This document shows, piece by piece, positions 28,090 to 37,958 of a stretch of DNA of 64,000 nt. Under the pieces are notes generated by a model. It did no database searches, was not told the DNA's origin, and was given only the letters and a program-made list of their open reading frames with translations. Made by a program: the position numbers and the translations under genes. How positions within the stretch are numbered: position 1 is the stretch's first letter; every line of letters starts with the position of its first letter. Source of the stretch: Limnobaculum eriocheiris (lineage in GTDB: Bacteria > Pseudomonadota > Gammaproteobacteria > Enterobacterales > Enterobacteriaceae); assembly GCF_021010575.1 (NCBI RefSeq), contig NZ_JAJNAG010000011.1:1-64000 (forward strand), given 5' to 3'.

Positions 28090-28575
28090 ATGAATGTAGA
28101 GATTGTTATTGCCGATTATCAGAATCCCGCGCAGGGGAAAGATCTGTTGATGCTATTGGATGATTATGCCCAAGACCCAATGGGGGGAGGAGAAGCATTA
28201 GAATCATCAGTGAAAGCAAATTTACTGGGGGAGCTGGCGAAGTTACCTCATGCTTTTACCGTGTTGGCTTATGTCGATAATCAACCTGCCGGATTAATTA
28301 ACTGTTTTCTGGGTTTTTCAACGTTTGCCGTCAGACCTCTGGTAAATATTCATGATGCGGTGGTTAATCCATCATTTCGGGGGCTGGGACTGAGTCAAAA
28401 GATGATGGAAAAAGTTGAACAGATTGCCCGGGAGAAAGGCTGCTGCAAAATGACGCTGGAAGTACTTGAAGGCAATGATGTAGCTAAAGGCTGTTATAGC
28501 AAATTTGGTTTTTCAGGTTATGAGTTGGATCCAGCGATGGGAAAAGCGATGTTCTGGCAAAAGAAGCTAAGTTAA
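28090..28575 (+). CDS. GNAT family N-acetyltransferase
   Basis: A 161-residue acetyl-CoA dependent acetyltransferase. The coenzyme A loop is NPSFRGLGLSQKMMEKVEQIA (motif A, about residues 97-117), preceded by strand VNIHDAVV and followed by KMTLEVLEGNDVAKGCYSKFGF (motif B). Substrate unknown. It lies behind the nucleotidase gene and ends in a strong bidirectional terminator. Confidence 0.88.
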   Translation: MNVEIVIADYQNPAQGKDLLMLLDDYAQDPMGGGEALESSVKANLLGELAKLPHAFTVLAYVDNQPAGLINCFLGFSTFAVRPLVNIHDAVVNPSFRGLGLSQKMMEKVEQIAREKGCCKMTLEVLEGNDVAKGCYSKFGFSGYELDPAMGKAMFWQKKLS

Positions 28576-28591
28576 GAGAATAACAGGCGTT

Positions 28592-28622
28592 AAAAAGGGT
28601 ATCCGGTTGGGATGCCCTTTTT
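28592..28622. terminator. Bidirectional terminator between the GNAT gene and yidE
   Basis: AAAAAGGGTATCC and GGGATGCCCTTTTT pair over 12-13 positions around a short loop, with A and T tracts on both sides, between two convergent genes. Confidence 0.88.
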
Positions 28623-28651
28623 GTTTATCAGTAACCCGCAGGCGGCGTTAT

Positions 28652-30304
28652 TTAAATCCAGAACATCAATGCCAGAATCTGTGGTGACATAATCCTTAGA
28701 AACATAGCCAATGGGTATACCGTGGCATAGGCAAGGGCGGCAGCGCCACTGGTAGGGTGCATTCCGTTGGCAAAAGCCAGTGCCGGAGGATCGGTCATAG
28801 AACCAGCCAGTAATCCACAAATAACCAGATAATTCATTTTTGCTACGGTATAGGCTAACAATCCTACAATCAACAAAGGGATAATGGTGATAAGTGCACC
28901 GTATCCTATCCAGATAATACCGTCACCGTTAAGCAGCGTATTAATAAAGCTGGCGCCGGATTTAAACCCAACCACGGATAAGAACAGCACAATGCCAAGC
29001 TCACGTAAGGCTAGGTTAGCGCTGGGGGGCATAAACCAGTGCATTTTCCCCAGGGTACCGATCCGACCAAGAATAAGGGCAATAACCAGTGGCCCACCGG
29101 CCAGCCCCAGGCGTAAAGCAGCGGGAAAACCGGGAATAAACAGTGGAATAGAACCCAGTAATACACCAAGGCCAATACCAATAAATACCGGCAACATCTG
29201 TACCTGTTGAAGGCGTTGTTGAGCGTTGCCGACAATATCTGCAACGATATCGATAGAAGAAGGTTTGCCAACCAGATTAAGGATATCACCAAAATGTAAT
29301 GAGAGGCTGCGACCAGCCATCAGCTCTACACCAGCACGGTTAAGACGGGTAATGACCACATCATAACGGTGCAGATTTAAATCGCCTATCCTTTTGCCCA
29401 TAATCTTTTCGCTGGTTACCACTACCCGTGCCATCTTCAGGTCACTGGTGCGGGTAGACAGAGCAACATCAACCTCGTTACCAATAAGCAGCTTGGCTTG
29501 ATTCAGTAATTGCCGATCGCCAACCAGATGCAGTAAATCTCCCAGCTGTATTTGTGTAGAAGCGGAAGGCACCATCAGAACATTATCTCGTTTCAGTCGA
29601 GAGCAAATGATGCTGTCACCGTTAATAATTGGAATATCTTGCAGCTGTAAACCATTCAAATTGGTGTTACACACTTCCACGTTAATGGTTTGCAGATTAT
29701 CCGCAGATGCACCTGACTGGTGGTCAAACTCTTTTGCTGACTGGTCAACGCTGATTTTGAATGCCAGACGAATAACCCACATCACCAGCAAAATACCGCA
29801 AATACCAAATGGGTAAGCCATTGCATATGCCATACCCATTTGGTTCACTAGTGCGCTATTGGCGTGAAGATCGGTTAACACTTGCTGCCCGGCACCAAGG
29901 GAAGGGGTATTGGTGACCGCGCCTGAGAAAATACCTAAGATAATCGGGAGAGGGATATCGAACAGCTTATGTAATCCGGCAGTCACTACGCAACTGAGGA
30001 TCACCAGTAAAAAAGCAAATCCATTTAAGCGTAATCCGGAACGGCGTAATGAGGAGAAGAAACCAGGGCCAACCTGAATACCGATGGTATAAACAAACAG
30101 AATCAGGCCAAATTCCTGCACAAAGTGCAGCATGTTTTCGTCGAGTTCAATATGGTAAGCATAGGCAAAGTGACCCACAATAATACCGCCAAATAACACG
30201 CCACCAATACCTAACCCAACGCCACGAATTTTCCAGTTGCCAATCCATAAGCCGAGTACGGCTACCAGCGCTAACAGGCTGACTGTCAGGGCAATATCAC
30301 TCAT
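28652..30304 (-). CDS. yidE: AspT/YidE-family putative transporter
   Basis: A 550-residue inner-membrane protein closely matching E. coli YidE: two five-helix halves with the AspT-YbjL-YidE duplication ([22 protein letters not shown] and [20 protein letters not shown]) around two cytoplasmic TrkA-C (RCK_C) domains at about residues 190-360. The ATG at 30304 gives the usual MSDIALTVS start; a longer frame to 30394 is not supported. Family members such as AspT exchange amino acids; the substrate of YidE is unknown. Confidence 0.9.
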   Translation of the reverse strand: MSDIALTVSLLALVAVLGLWIGNWKIRGVGLGIGGVLFGGIIVGHFAYAYHIELDENMLHFVQEFGLILFVYTIGIQVGPGFFSSLRRSGLRLNGFAFLLVILSCVVTAGLHKLFDIPLPIILGIFSGAVTNTPSLGAGQQVLTDLHANSALVNQMGMAYAMAYPFGICGILLVMWVIRLAFKISVDQSAKEFDHQSGASADNLQTINVEVCNTNLNGLQLQDIPIINGDSIICSRLKRDNVLMVPSASTQIQLGDLLHLVGDRQLLNQAKLLIGNEVDVALSTRTSDLKMARVVVTSEKIMGKRIGDLNLHRYDVVITRLNRAGVELMAGRSLSLHFGDILNLVGKPSSIDIVADIVGNAQQRLQQVQMLPVFIGIGLGVLLGSIPLFIPGFPAALRLGLAGGPLVIALILGRIGTLGKMHWFMPPSANLALRELGIVLFLSVVGFKSGASFINTLLNGDGIIWIGYGALITIIPLLIVGLLAYTVAKMNYLVICGLLAGSMTDPPALAFANGMHPTSGAAALAYATVYPLAMFLRIMSPQILALMFWI

Positions 30305-30623
30305 TATAACCATCCTTGCACAGGTGTTTATAGCACTTATCGTTATAGTATCGTCAATATGACCAGATATAGACGAATACATAAAATTTATCATAGAGAA
30401 AACCGATATTAAAGTTGTGACTGGCCCGGCGAAACAGAGGAATTAACTACGGTAAAAATTGATATTTATCATAATTATGGCATTCGCACGAAACGATTCA
30501 AAAAAGGTGGAGTAAATAAAAAATATTCAGCAGGCGGGAAGTGCAACAGTAAAAGCAAAACAGGAGAGGTCTGGCGACTAATTTAACCGCCAGACGTATT
30601 GCCTTAAGGCATAAAGGGGATAA

Positions 30624-30950
30624 TTATTCCCACCAGATATCGTACAGTTCGCTGGTTTCGACATTTTCCATACCGTTTTGTGTTAACCAGTTAGCAATCA
30701 GGGTACGGTGCTCTTCGGTACAACTACCGACTTTCTGTAGACAAATAATGCCTTCCCAGTCTAAATAGCCACTGCCGCCAAAACCAAGGCCATTAGGCTC
30801 AATGACTTCTTTGATCATGCGATTAATAAAAGCGTCGATGGTATCGATATCGGTACCCTGAGCAAAGTTCCAGTTAACGGTAAAACCAATTTCCTGAAAC
30901 TCATCCAGATGTAATTTTTTACGTAAACGACGACTGCGTTGTTGAGCCAT
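30624..30950 (-). CDS. yggL: YggL family (DUF469) ribosome-associated protein
   Basis: A 108-residue protein starting MAQQRSRRLRKKLHLDEFQE, then GSGYLDWEGIICLQ and CTEEH, ending TSELYDIWWE; all match E. coli YggL, reported to associate with the 50S ribosomal subunit. In E. coli it lies behind trmB, which is not present here, so it has been relocated. The strongly basic start is typical. Confidence 0.92.
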   Translation of the reverse strand: MAQQRSRRLRKKLHLDEFQEIGFTVNWNFAQGTDIDTIDAFINRMIKEVIEPNGLGFGGSGYLDWEGIICLQKVGSCTEEHRTLIANWLTQNGMENVETSELYDIWWE

Positions 30951-31020
30951 GAGTTCATCCTCTGAAAGAAAAAGGAAATCTTACTCGGATGTGATGATAG
31001 CGTCCAGTCGGACAGAAAAT

Positions 31021-31041
31021 GAACCCGGTTATACCGGGTTC
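31021..31041 (-). terminator. Hairpin between the small basic gene and yggL
   Basis: GAACCCGG-TTATA-CCGGGTTC is a perfect 8-bp stem. On the minus strand it is followed by CATTTTC, a weak T-run, so it may end the small gene at 31074-31175. Confidence 0.55.
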
Positions 31042-31073
31042 ATCAACAAGTTGAAATAAGGCGTCATTATCAA

Positions 31074-31175
31074 CTACTTTTTCTTATCCTCTTCGTGAGG
31101 ATGCTTTTTCTCATGTTTTTCGCGACGTTTTTCTTCCGGGGTCTTTAGCGGTTTTTTCTTCTGATCGTGACTCAT
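31074..31175 (-). CDS. Small lysine-rich protein, 33 residues
   Basis: Starts MSHDQKKKPLKTPEEKRREK and ends in a lysine run; about half the residues are Lys, Arg, Glu or His, without hydrophobic core, so it would be disordered or helical and nucleic-acid or ribosome associated. A GGA lies 7-9 bases before the ATG. Codons look like real coding sequence (few rare codons, no internal stop on the sense strand). I do not recognise a named family. Followed by a hairpin and placed 120 bases before yggL on the same strand. Confidence 0.55.
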   Translation of the reverse strand: MSHDQKKKPLKTPEEKRREKHEKKHPHEEDKKK

Positions 31176-31317
31176 AATGTTTTTCCATAGTGAGTGAATG
31201 CATTAATCAGTTAAGACCGGGTTTTACGGTTATGCAAGTTAAGACAAAAAAACGTAAACAGAGACCAGTAAAGGGAGCATCGCGGGCTATCTCCCTCAAT
31301 CATGTTGCGGTTAACCG

Positions 31318-31785
31318 CTATGAGTAAAAAGCAATGCGAACCAGCTTATAAATGCCATCCACCTGTTCAATCACCAGATTGTAGCCGTTGTCGCTATTTT
31401 CATGCTCAATGATATAGCCTTCGGGGCTCACCGCATCAAGAACCTGGCTCTGATCGGCGTCTCCCTGACGATACTGGTTGGTTTTAATGAGTTTTATCAT
31501 TTCAGCATCAAAAAGTTCATCATACTGAGACAGAAATTCTGACGCGTTCTGAAAGATCATTGGTGAATGTTCATAGTCGCTAAATGGAAAGTTCATCATT
31601 TTAGCGACGGCTTCTTTATCTTTGTTGCTCACGGCAAGCTGTAAGTCATGCCAGAAAATAGTGAAATCAGAATGTTGATCAAACTGGTAATGGCTCTCTG
31701 TAGTAGACGCTTCCTGAGCATGAATGACAGGAGAGAAGGAGATACCAAGCATAACAACCAGAGCGCCTATCATATTTTTCAGCAT
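31318..31785 (-). CDS. Secreted protein of unknown function
   Basis: A 155-residue protein with a clear signal peptide (cleavage after about IHAQ-, residue 23) and a body that looks like a small alpha/beta, NTF2-like fold: FTIFWHDLQLAVSNKDKEAVAKMMNFPF followed by alternating strands and an end in YKLVRIAFYS. No catalytic motif seen. Periplasmic location is expected. Not recognised as a named family. Confidence 0.7.
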   Translation of the reverse strand: MLKNMIGALVVMLGISFSPVIHAQEASTTESHYQFDQHSDFTIFWHDLQLAVSNKDKEAVAKMMNFPFSDYEHSPMIFQNASEFLSQYDELFDAEMIKLIKTNQYRQGDADQSQVLDAVSPEGYIIEHENSDNGYNLVIEQVDGIYKLVRIAFYS

Positions 31786-31976
31786 AGTGAATTACTGTCA
31801 GTAAGATGTTATGAGATGAGTATAAATTATATCTGGTAACTGTTTATTGACGGACCAGTTAATAATTTAGCCGTTATCACAAAATATGAAAATTTATCTC
31901 AGCAGATTAAAAGGTAGTTTGTGGAATAGCAATCACCTCGTGAGTAACGAAGTGAATGCCGAATAAAAAATAAATA

Positions 31977-33280
31977 TTACTCAGTTTTTGGGGAAGAAGT
32001 CTGTAAGGAACTAAGTACTTTAGAAAAGTTATCAAAAGAGCAAAAGCCATTGGCATCAACAGGACAATCGGCCATCTCCAGCACAACTCGCTTAGGAGGA
32101 TGATTTAGTGTCAGTTTGTCACCAAAGCGAATTTGTTCTCTGGTTTGATACAGGTATTCGATCTTCATTAAATTTTTATCGTTAACTTTATCTTTCCAGC
32201 GTTCAAAAACAATTTTCCCTCCAATGGGTGTTTTTTCGAACTGGCCGGGAAGTTGATATGGCTTAATCTTCAATACCGAAAGTAAAGAGACTACATTTGA
32301 GTCATGGTCAACCAACAGATTAAATTTTGCTGGTTGACGCATCACATCTTGAGTAAAGATAGCGTTAATGTACTTAATCAATGGCGCAGAAACATCTTTG
32401 GCTACCAGAGGTGAACCAAACAGGACTTCACCGTAGCGATTTTTAATGGTTGCCAGCATTTTCCATTCGCTGTCTGATTGTATCGCACCCCAGGCAATGT
32501 CTTGTGACGGGAAGCCTTCATAATATTGCAGAATAAAGGTGTCAGAAATAGAGGTGCCAATACGCAAAGGGCCACTGACTCCCGGCTCTTTATCTTTCTC
32601 AACGGTGAATGAGGCAGGTTCACTGTTTAAGTTGCAGCGTTTATCAGTCAGGCAGACGCTGCCGTTTTTATAGTCGGTAATTTTACTCAATAAGTCATAA
32701 GCAGGTTTTAATTCCCGATTTAATCCCGCTAATCCATTTGCACTGGTCCATTTGCACTGGCTTCGGTATTCATCGCAGCAAGTGCTGACTGTTTAAACTC
32801 ATCTGAGCCATCATGAATAATGGGATTAAAATTCGGGTCCATTACACCAAGATCGGTCTGATGGAAAATTTTCACTTCACAACCTGGAAATGCGCCCAGA
32901 GTAAAATATTGTGCCGAGGCAAGGGTTCTTTGCAGGCTATTGGCATAGATAAAGGTATCTTTAGCCAGTGGACAGGTATCTTTAATGAAGAGTTTTTCTT
33001 GTGTTAACCAGGAGATAACGTATTCACCAAAATAGCTCTCAAGGATACCGCCTTTAGTGGTGAGATGACCGCCCTTAGTTTCCCATTCTGGCCAGCTTTT
33101 CGGGGTTGATATTGCGAGAACACTACCTGAGTTAGCTAATGGGGCGCGCAAGCCATGACGACTGAATAAAACGACCTGTTCCAGTTGATATCCTTCTGGA
33201 GCGGCTGAAACCGCAGGCAGGCAAGGAAGTGCAATCAGCAGACCACATAACAACGTTCGGTAGTTGAATTTTTTTATCAT
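31977..33280 (-). pseudogene. agp: Glucose-1-phosphatase gene, frameshifted by a 14-bp duplication
   Basis: The N-terminal half (from ATG 33280) has a signal peptide, the histidine acid phosphatase motif SRHGLRAPLANSG and YANSLQRTLASAQYF; the C-terminal half has VDHDSN, EPGVSGPLRIG and TPIGGKIVFERW, all matching periplasmic glucose-1-phosphatase (Agp). The halves lie in different frames. A 14-base tandem repeat (32733-32746 and 32747-32760) sits exactly at the break. Deleting one copy restores a 429-codon frame reading EASANGLAGLNREL across the junction, close to Agp (413 residues). So the gene is whole except for a recent duplication, which ends the first part at residue 183 or so. Confidence 0.92.
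32733..32760. repeat. Perfect 14-bp tandem duplication inside agp
   Basis: TCCATTTGCACTGG occurs twice head to tail. Fourteen is not a multiple of three, so it shifts the agp frame. Perfect identity suggests recent slippage, and loss of one copy would restore the gene. Confidence 0.97.
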
Positions 33281-33496
33281 GACAATATCCATATCTTGAT
33301 ATGAAGAAGAGCGATAGTTTACCTGTGAAAAACTAATGGTGTGTTGGTTATTTATCATAAAGAGGTTGAAAATATTTCATCTGAACAGAGAATGTGTTGC
33401 AGTTTGAGAGTATAACTATATTTTTCTTCATCGGAGAAGACTAAGTAGCCCTCCAGGGCATGCCAATACTGTGTCGTCGTCAGCAAAGAGATATCT

Positions 33497-34468
33497 ATGT
33501 TTAATATTAATGGTTCCATTATTAATGTGCCCGGAATAAAAGTGGGTCATCGGCATAATATGACTGCGATGACAGGATGCAGTGTGATCATTATGGAGCA
33601 TCCTGCCGTGTGTGGCGTAGATGTTCGGGGCGCAGCTCCCGGTACTCGAGAAACCGACTTACTGAGTGCAGTTAACGCGGTGGATAAAATACATGGTTTG
33701 TTGCTCACGGGCGGTAGCGCCTATGGTCTGGATGCAGCAAGCGGGGTCATGAAGTATCTGGAGGAGCAGAATATTGGTTTTGATGTAGGGGTTGGTGTGG
33801 TTCCCATAGTGCCCGCGGCCGTTATCTTCGATCTCTCTTTTGGTGATGCTAAAGTTCGTCCTGATGCGACGATGGGGTATCTGGCAGCGCAGAACGCCAG
33901 CAAAAGCAGATTTTCTGACGGCAACATTGGTGCGGGTACTGGCGCAACAGTGGGAAAATTGGCTGGCGATCGATGGCGGATGAAAGGGGGTTTAGGGAGC
34001 GCGTCAATAACACTGCCAAATGGACTGGTGGTTGGTGCCATGGTGGTGGTCAATGCGGTTGGTGAAATCAGAGATCCTGAAACACAGCGTGTTCTTGCCG
34101 GCAGTCATGATGGTCAGGGGCGAATTCAGGATATGCTTTCTTTGATGTTGCAAAATGTGACAGACCCAGGACCAGTAGGCACCAACACCACGATTGGTGT
34201 GGTTGCCTGTAATGCCAATATGAATAAAACTCAAATGACCAAAATTGCCCAAATGAGTCATGACGGACTGGCGCGAACTATCTATCCGGTTCATACCATG
34301 AGTGATGGTGATACTTTGTTTGCTCTGGCTACTGGCGGTATTGATGTTTCGATGAATCTGTTAGGTACTTTAGCCGCTGAAGTGGTTGCCAGAGCCGTGA
34401 TAAATGGCGTGAAAGCCGCTGAAGGGGCGCAGGGTGTTCCGGCATGGCGGGATTTTAATGAAGAATAA
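33497..34468 (+). CDS. P1 family (DmpA/BapA-type) peptidase
   Basis: A 323-residue N-terminal nucleophile hydrolase of peptidase family S58/P1, which includes D-aminopeptidases and beta-peptidyl aminopeptidases. Seen are the N-terminal PGIKVGHRHN, GGAAPGTRETDLL-like RGAAPGTRETDLL, LLTGGSAYGLDAA, GAGTGATVGK, and GTNTTIGVVACNAN, where autocleavage is expected before the nucleophile. No signal peptide, so cytoplasmic. Substrate unknown. Divergent from the broken agp. Confidence 0.85.
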   Translation: MFNINGSIINVPGIKVGHRHNMTAMTGCSVIIMEHPAVCGVDVRGAAPGTRETDLLSAVNAVDKIHGLLLTGGSAYGLDAASGVMKYLEEQNIGFDVGVGVVPIVPAAVIFDLSFGDAKVRPDATMGYLAAQNASKSRFSDGNIGAGTGATVGKLAGDRWRMKGGLGSASITLPNGLVVGAMVVVNAVGEIRDPETQRVLAGSHDGQGRIQDMLSLMLQNVTDPGPVGTNTTIGVVACNANMNKTQMTKIAQMSHDGLARTIYPVHTMSDGDTLFALATGGIDVSMNLLGTLAAEVVARAVINGVKAAEGAQGVPAWRDFNEE

Positions 34469-34704
34469 TAACCATCAGGGAAGAGATAATTAATGAATTT
34501 ATTGGATGGTAGAGTCAAGTCATATGGGGGGCTATACCAGCTATATGGCACCATCAGGATTATATGTTGATGGTGTGGCAAAATATTCGCGCATAATATT
34601 TTTTATCTGGATTTGGATAGTGCCAGCGGTAATAAGTTTAACCAGCACCAGATTAATGGTGGTTATCGCTTTAGCTTTTAATCATTATTGACTTTGTATA
34701 ACAG
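34469..34704 (+). other. Short gap with a possible small membrane-protein frame
   Basis: Two overlapping short frames follow the peptidase gene: 34493-34570 (25 codons, behind AGGGAAGAGA) and 34506-34691 (61 codons, with a hydrophobic run FFIWIWIVPAVIS and a second LMVVIALAF). The longer one ends 13 bases before a strong terminator, which fits a small membrane protein, but it lacks a clear ribosome site. Neither is recognised. Confidence 0.3.
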
Positions 34705-34730
34705 GCAGCGATTTATTCGCTGCTTTTTTT
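34705..34730 (+). terminator. Rho-independent terminator before the rhm operon
   Basis: GCAGCGA-TTTAT-TCGCTGC followed by seven T residues. It ends transcription from the peptidase gene or the small frame behind it. Confidence 0.88.
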
Positions 34731-34867
34731 GTCCTCCGTAAACCAAAATCCATTCTGTTATTACCCTGTTCATGTTTTCCAACCCATTGTATTCCATTCA
34801 TTATTGGCTGATTTTTTCCATCATATTGGAATAATTAATGTAAGAAAGTTGGATAAATAATATGCCG

Positions 34868-34883
34868 TGAGATGAGTATCACA
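34868..34883 (+). promoter_or_regulatory. CRP-like site upstream of the rhamnonate operon
   Basis: TGAGA-TGAGTA-TCACA matches TGTGA-N6-TCACA at 9 of 10 positions, 64 bases before the rhmR start. It lies in the 34731-34947 gap, which otherwise holds only AT-rich promoter sequence (TAATAT at about 34936). Confidence 0.55.
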
Positions 34884-34947
34884 AATTGACAACTTGGCTA
34901 TTGTTTGCCCGGTTAGACATGTTAAATATGAAGTCTAATATAAAAGA

Positions 34948-35733
34948 ATGAGTTCCAATATAATGGAAATTGACAAAAGGTCGAAAGTCCCTGCCCTGAC
35001 CAGAGCTATCGATATTCTCAACTTTGTTGCAGAAAATGGTCACTGCTCGGTGACGGATATTGCTACCAGTCTCTCCCTGCCGAAAAGTTCGCTCTATTTA
35101 ATGATTGATGAGCTGAGAAATCTTCGGCTGCTGGCGCAAAGTGAAGATGGCTCTCTGCGCTTAGGGCTGAAGCTAATGGAGCTGGGCAGTCGCTCTGTGG
35201 AACAATTGGACCTGCGCCGTATCGCTAAAGATTATCTCACCCAGCTAATGCTGGAGACCGGATTAGTTTGCCATTTAGGTATTCTGGATGATAACGACCC
35301 TATCTATTTGCTGAAAGTCGACTCTAAAAGCACCATTCAGGTACGTTCATGGGAAGGAAAAAGGCTTTCGCTATATAGCTCTGCGTTGGGCAAATGCCTG
35401 TTAGCCTGGATAAGTGTCGAGCGGCAAAAAGCATTAATTTCCGCCATTGAATTTAAGGTAGTTACACCTTACACCCTGACTTCTGAGGAAGCGCTGGTGA
35501 ATGAACTGGCCCTGATTCGACAGCGTGGCTGGAGCTTCGATAATCAGGAAGATCTGCTGAATATCCAGTGTATTTCTGCTCCGATATTTGATTCATCCAA
35601 CAAAATTATTGCCGCGATTTCAGCGGTAGGAACCACTTTGCAAGTTAATGAAAACAATTTGCAGATGTTAGCGGAAAGGGTAATGCATGCAGCAGAACTG
35701 ATTTCCAAAGAGCTGGGCCATAGTCACAAGTAA
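34948..35733 (+). CDS. rhmR: IclR-family regulator, RhmR-like
   Basis: A 261-residue IclR regulator: winged-helix N-terminus (RAIDILNFVAENGHCSVTDIA and LPKSSLYLMIDEL, about 18-60) and an effector domain with HLGILDDND, VRSWEGKRLSLYSSALGKCLLAW and GWSFDNQEDL, ending in the usual helix. First gene of an operon with an aldolase, rhamnonate dehydratase and MFS transporter, the same partners as E. coli rhmR (yfaX), hence the name. A second ATG at 34963 is also possible; neither has a strong ribosome site. Confidence 0.82.
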   Translation: MSSNIMEIDKRSKVPALTRAIDILNFVAENGHCSVTDIATSLSLPKSSLYLMIDELRNLRLLAQSEDGSLRLGLKLMELGSRSVEQLDLRRIAKDYLTQLMLETGLVCHLGILDDNDPIYLLKVDSKSTIQVRSWEGKRLSLYSSALGKCLLAWISVERQKALISAIEFKVVTPYTLTSEEALVNELALIRQRGWSFDNQEDLLNIQCISAPIFDSSNKIIAAISAVGTTLQVNENNLQMLAERVMHAAELISKELGHSHK

Positions 35734-35748
35734 GGAGCAAAAATAGTC

Positions 35749-36651
35749 ATGATTCGACCTTCTGGTATTTATAGCGCGATGCTGACGCCATGGAAAAATG
35801 GGGTACCTGATTTAGCAGAGCTCAGAAAGATTGTTGATTTTCAAATCGAAGCGGGATTGACCGGATTATTCCCGGTGAGCTCGGTTGGAGAATCAGGCCT
35901 GATGTCGTTTGAACAAAAGTGCGCGCTGATGGAGACGGTTATTGACCAGGCCGCCGGGCGGGTTCCGGTATGGTGCGGTATACCTGCCAGTACAGCGCAG
36001 GAAAGTATTGCACTGGGGAAATTTGCCAAAGAAAAGGGTGCTGCGGGTCTGGTTTTAATGCCACCGGTTTTTTATCGTCACTCTTCAGAGGTGATTGTTG
36101 CCACGATGAAACAGATTATTGAAAGCACACCGCTGCCGGTATGTCTGTATAACATCCCATTCTTTGCCGATGCCATTACACCTGCAATGGTTGCCGAGCT
36201 GGCGCAGTTACCAAATGTGGTAGGCATTAAAGACTCGGGTGGTAACGCCGTTGAGTTTATGCAGATACTTTCCCTTTGTGCTGATGTGAATCCACAGTTT
36301 AATGTGCTGACCGGTCGTGAAGAGTTTCTTTATCCATCGCTGAAAGCGGGTGGTAAAGGCTGTATGACGGCAACGGCAGGGGTATTACCTGAAGTTATGG
36401 TGAAAATTTATCGCCTGACCATGGAAGGAAAAGATCAACAGGCTCATCAGTTACAAATGGCTGCTCTGCCCGTAATGATGATGCTGTCTTCATTACCATT
36501 CCCGCTGGGTTACAAACTGGGAATGGAAATAAGAGGGTTCAACATGGGGGAAACACCATTCCCACAGGTTGACTCGGTAAAAGAAAAGGCTAACTCAATA
36601 AAAAATAAACTAGAGAAAGCCCTGCAACAACTTCTAAATATTGCCAACTAG
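35749..36651 (+). CDS. DapA-family aldolase, likely 2-keto-3-deoxy-L-rhamnonate aldolase
   Basis: A 300-residue dihydrodipicolinate synthase/N-acetylneuraminate lyase family TIM barrel. Lys161 in VVGIKDSGG forms the Schiff base and Tyr134 in CLYNIPF is the catalytic tyrosine; the GESGLMS region replaces the GTTGE motif of true DapA, so it is an aldolase of another substrate. Its place between rhmR and rhmD implies it cleaves 2-keto-3-deoxy-L-rhamnonate to pyruvate and lactaldehyde. E. coli uses the unrelated class II aldolase RhmA here. Confidence 0.82.
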   Translation: MIRPSGIYSAMLTPWKNGVPDLAELRKIVDFQIEAGLTGLFPVSSVGESGLMSFEQKCALMETVIDQAAGRVPVWCGIPASTAQESIALGKFAKEKGAAGLVLMPPVFYRHSSEVIVATMKQIIESTPLPVCLYNIPFFADAITPAMVAELAQLPNVVGIKDSGGNAVEFMQILSLCADVNPQFNVLTGREEFLYPSLKAGGKGCMTATAGVLPEVMVKIYRLTMEGKDQQAHQLQMAALPVMMMLSSLPFPLGYKLGMEIRGFNMGETPFPQVDSVKEKANSIKNKLEKALQQLLNIAN

Positions 36652-36668
36652 CGAAACAGAGGATAACC

Positions 36669-37874
36669 ATGAACTTACCTAAAATCAAACAGGTTAGAGC
36701 CTATTTTATGGGTGGAGCGACCGCAGATAAGGGGTCTGGCGGTGCGGATTATCATGACCAGGAAGACAAGCACTGGATTGACGATCATATTGCGACACCA
36801 ATGAGTAAATATAAGCAGTATGAGCAATCCCGTCAGTCATTTGGGATTAACGTGCTGGGAACACTGATTGTAGAAGTCGAAGCTGAAAACGGCGTGAAAG
36901 GCTTTGCCATTTCCACCGGCGGTGAAATGGGGTGCTTTATTGTAGAAAAGCATCTGAACCGCTTTATTGAAGGCAAATGTGTGTCGGATATCAAGCTGAT
37001 TAACGATCAAATGATGAACGCCACGATGTACTATTCAGGCTCTGGTGGTCTGGTAATGAATACCATTTCCTGTGTCGATCTGGCGTTATGGGATCTGTTC
37101 GGGAAAGTGGTCGATCTGCCGGTATACAAACTTCTGGGCGGTGCGGTGCGTGATGAGATCCAGTTCTATGCAACGGGAGCTTGTCCCGATCTGGCGAAAG
37201 GTCTGGGATTCATTGGGGGTAAAATGCCAACCCATTGGGGACCGCATGATGGCGATGCCGGTATTCGCAAAGATGCCGCGATGGTTGCCGATATGCGTGA
37301 GAAATGCGGCCCTGATTTCTGGCTGATGCTGGACTGCTGGATGAGCCAGGATGTGAACTACGCCACTAAGCTGGCCCATGCCTGTGCACCATACAACCTG
37401 AAGTGGATTGAAGAGTGCTTGCCTCCACAGCAGTATGAAGGGTATGCGGAGCTGAAGCGTAACGCTCCTCCGGGAATGTTAGTTACCTCCGGTGAACATC
37501 ACGGTACATTACAGTCGTTCCGAACCCTGTCGGAAACCGGCATCGATATCATGCAACCAGACGTTGGCTGGTGCGGCGGCTTAACCACACTGTTAGAAAT
37601 TGCGGCTATTGCTAAATCGCGCGGTCAACTGGTGGTTCCACATGGTTCTTCTGTTTATTCGCATCATGCGGTAATCACATTTACCAATACGCCGTTTAGT
37701 GAGTTCCTGATGACCAGTCCGGACTGCTCAACCATGCGTCCACAGTTTGACCCGATTCTGCTGAATGAACCGGTACCGGTTAACGGACGGATGCATAAAT
37801 CAGTACTGGATAAACCAGGTTTTGGTGTTGAGCTGAATCCGGCGTGTAAATTAACTCGCCCTTACACACACTAA
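36669..37874 (+). CDS. rhmD: L-rhamnonate dehydratase
   Basis: Enolase-superfamily (mandelate racemase group) dehydratase making 2-keto-3-deoxy-L-rhamnonate. The 401-residue protein is very close to E. coli RhmD (YfaW) along its length: [60 protein letters not shown] (metal Asp), KWIEECLPP and VTSGEHHG, then [12 protein letters not shown]. The strong conservation fixes the pathway assignment. 17 bases after the aldolase gene. Confidence 0.96.
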   Translation: MNLPKIKQVRAYFMGGATADKGSGGADYHDQEDKHWIDDHIATPMSKYKQYEQSRQSFGINVLGTLIVEVEAENGVKGFAISTGGEMGCFIVEKHLNRFIEGKCVSDIKLINDQMMNATMYYSGSGGLVMNTISCVDLALWDLFGKVVDLPVYKLLGGAVRDEIQFYATGACPDLAKGLGFIGGKMPTHWGPHDGDAGIRKDAAMVADMREKCGPDFWLMLDCWMSQDVNYATKLAHACAPYNLKWIEECLPPQQYEGYAELKRNAPPGMLVTSGEHHGTLQSFRTLSETGIDIMQPDVGWCGGLTTLLEIAAIAKSRGQLVVPHGSSVYSHHAVITFTNTPFSEFLMTSPDCSTMRPQFDPILLNEPVPVNGRMHKSVLDKPGFGVELNPACKLTRPYTH

Positions 37875-37903
37875 TATTTGATTAGCCGTTAATTAAATAA
37901 TAA

Positions 37904-37925
37904 GCCTGCCTGTTAGACGGCAGGC
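37904..37925 (+). repeat. Hairpin in the rhmD-rhmT gap
   Basis: GCCTGCC-TGTTAGAC-GGCAGGC, a perfect 7-bp stem without a T-run. Likely an intercistronic element that stabilises the upstream message or lowers transporter expression. Confidence 0.6.
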
Positions 37926-37958
37926 AATATCAAACTACATATCATTAAGGATCTAGTC

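Noticed and set aside
32690-32760. Programmed frameshift in agp
   Set aside because: No slippery heptamer or stop-linked pseudoknot is needed; a perfect 14-bp duplication at the break explains it.
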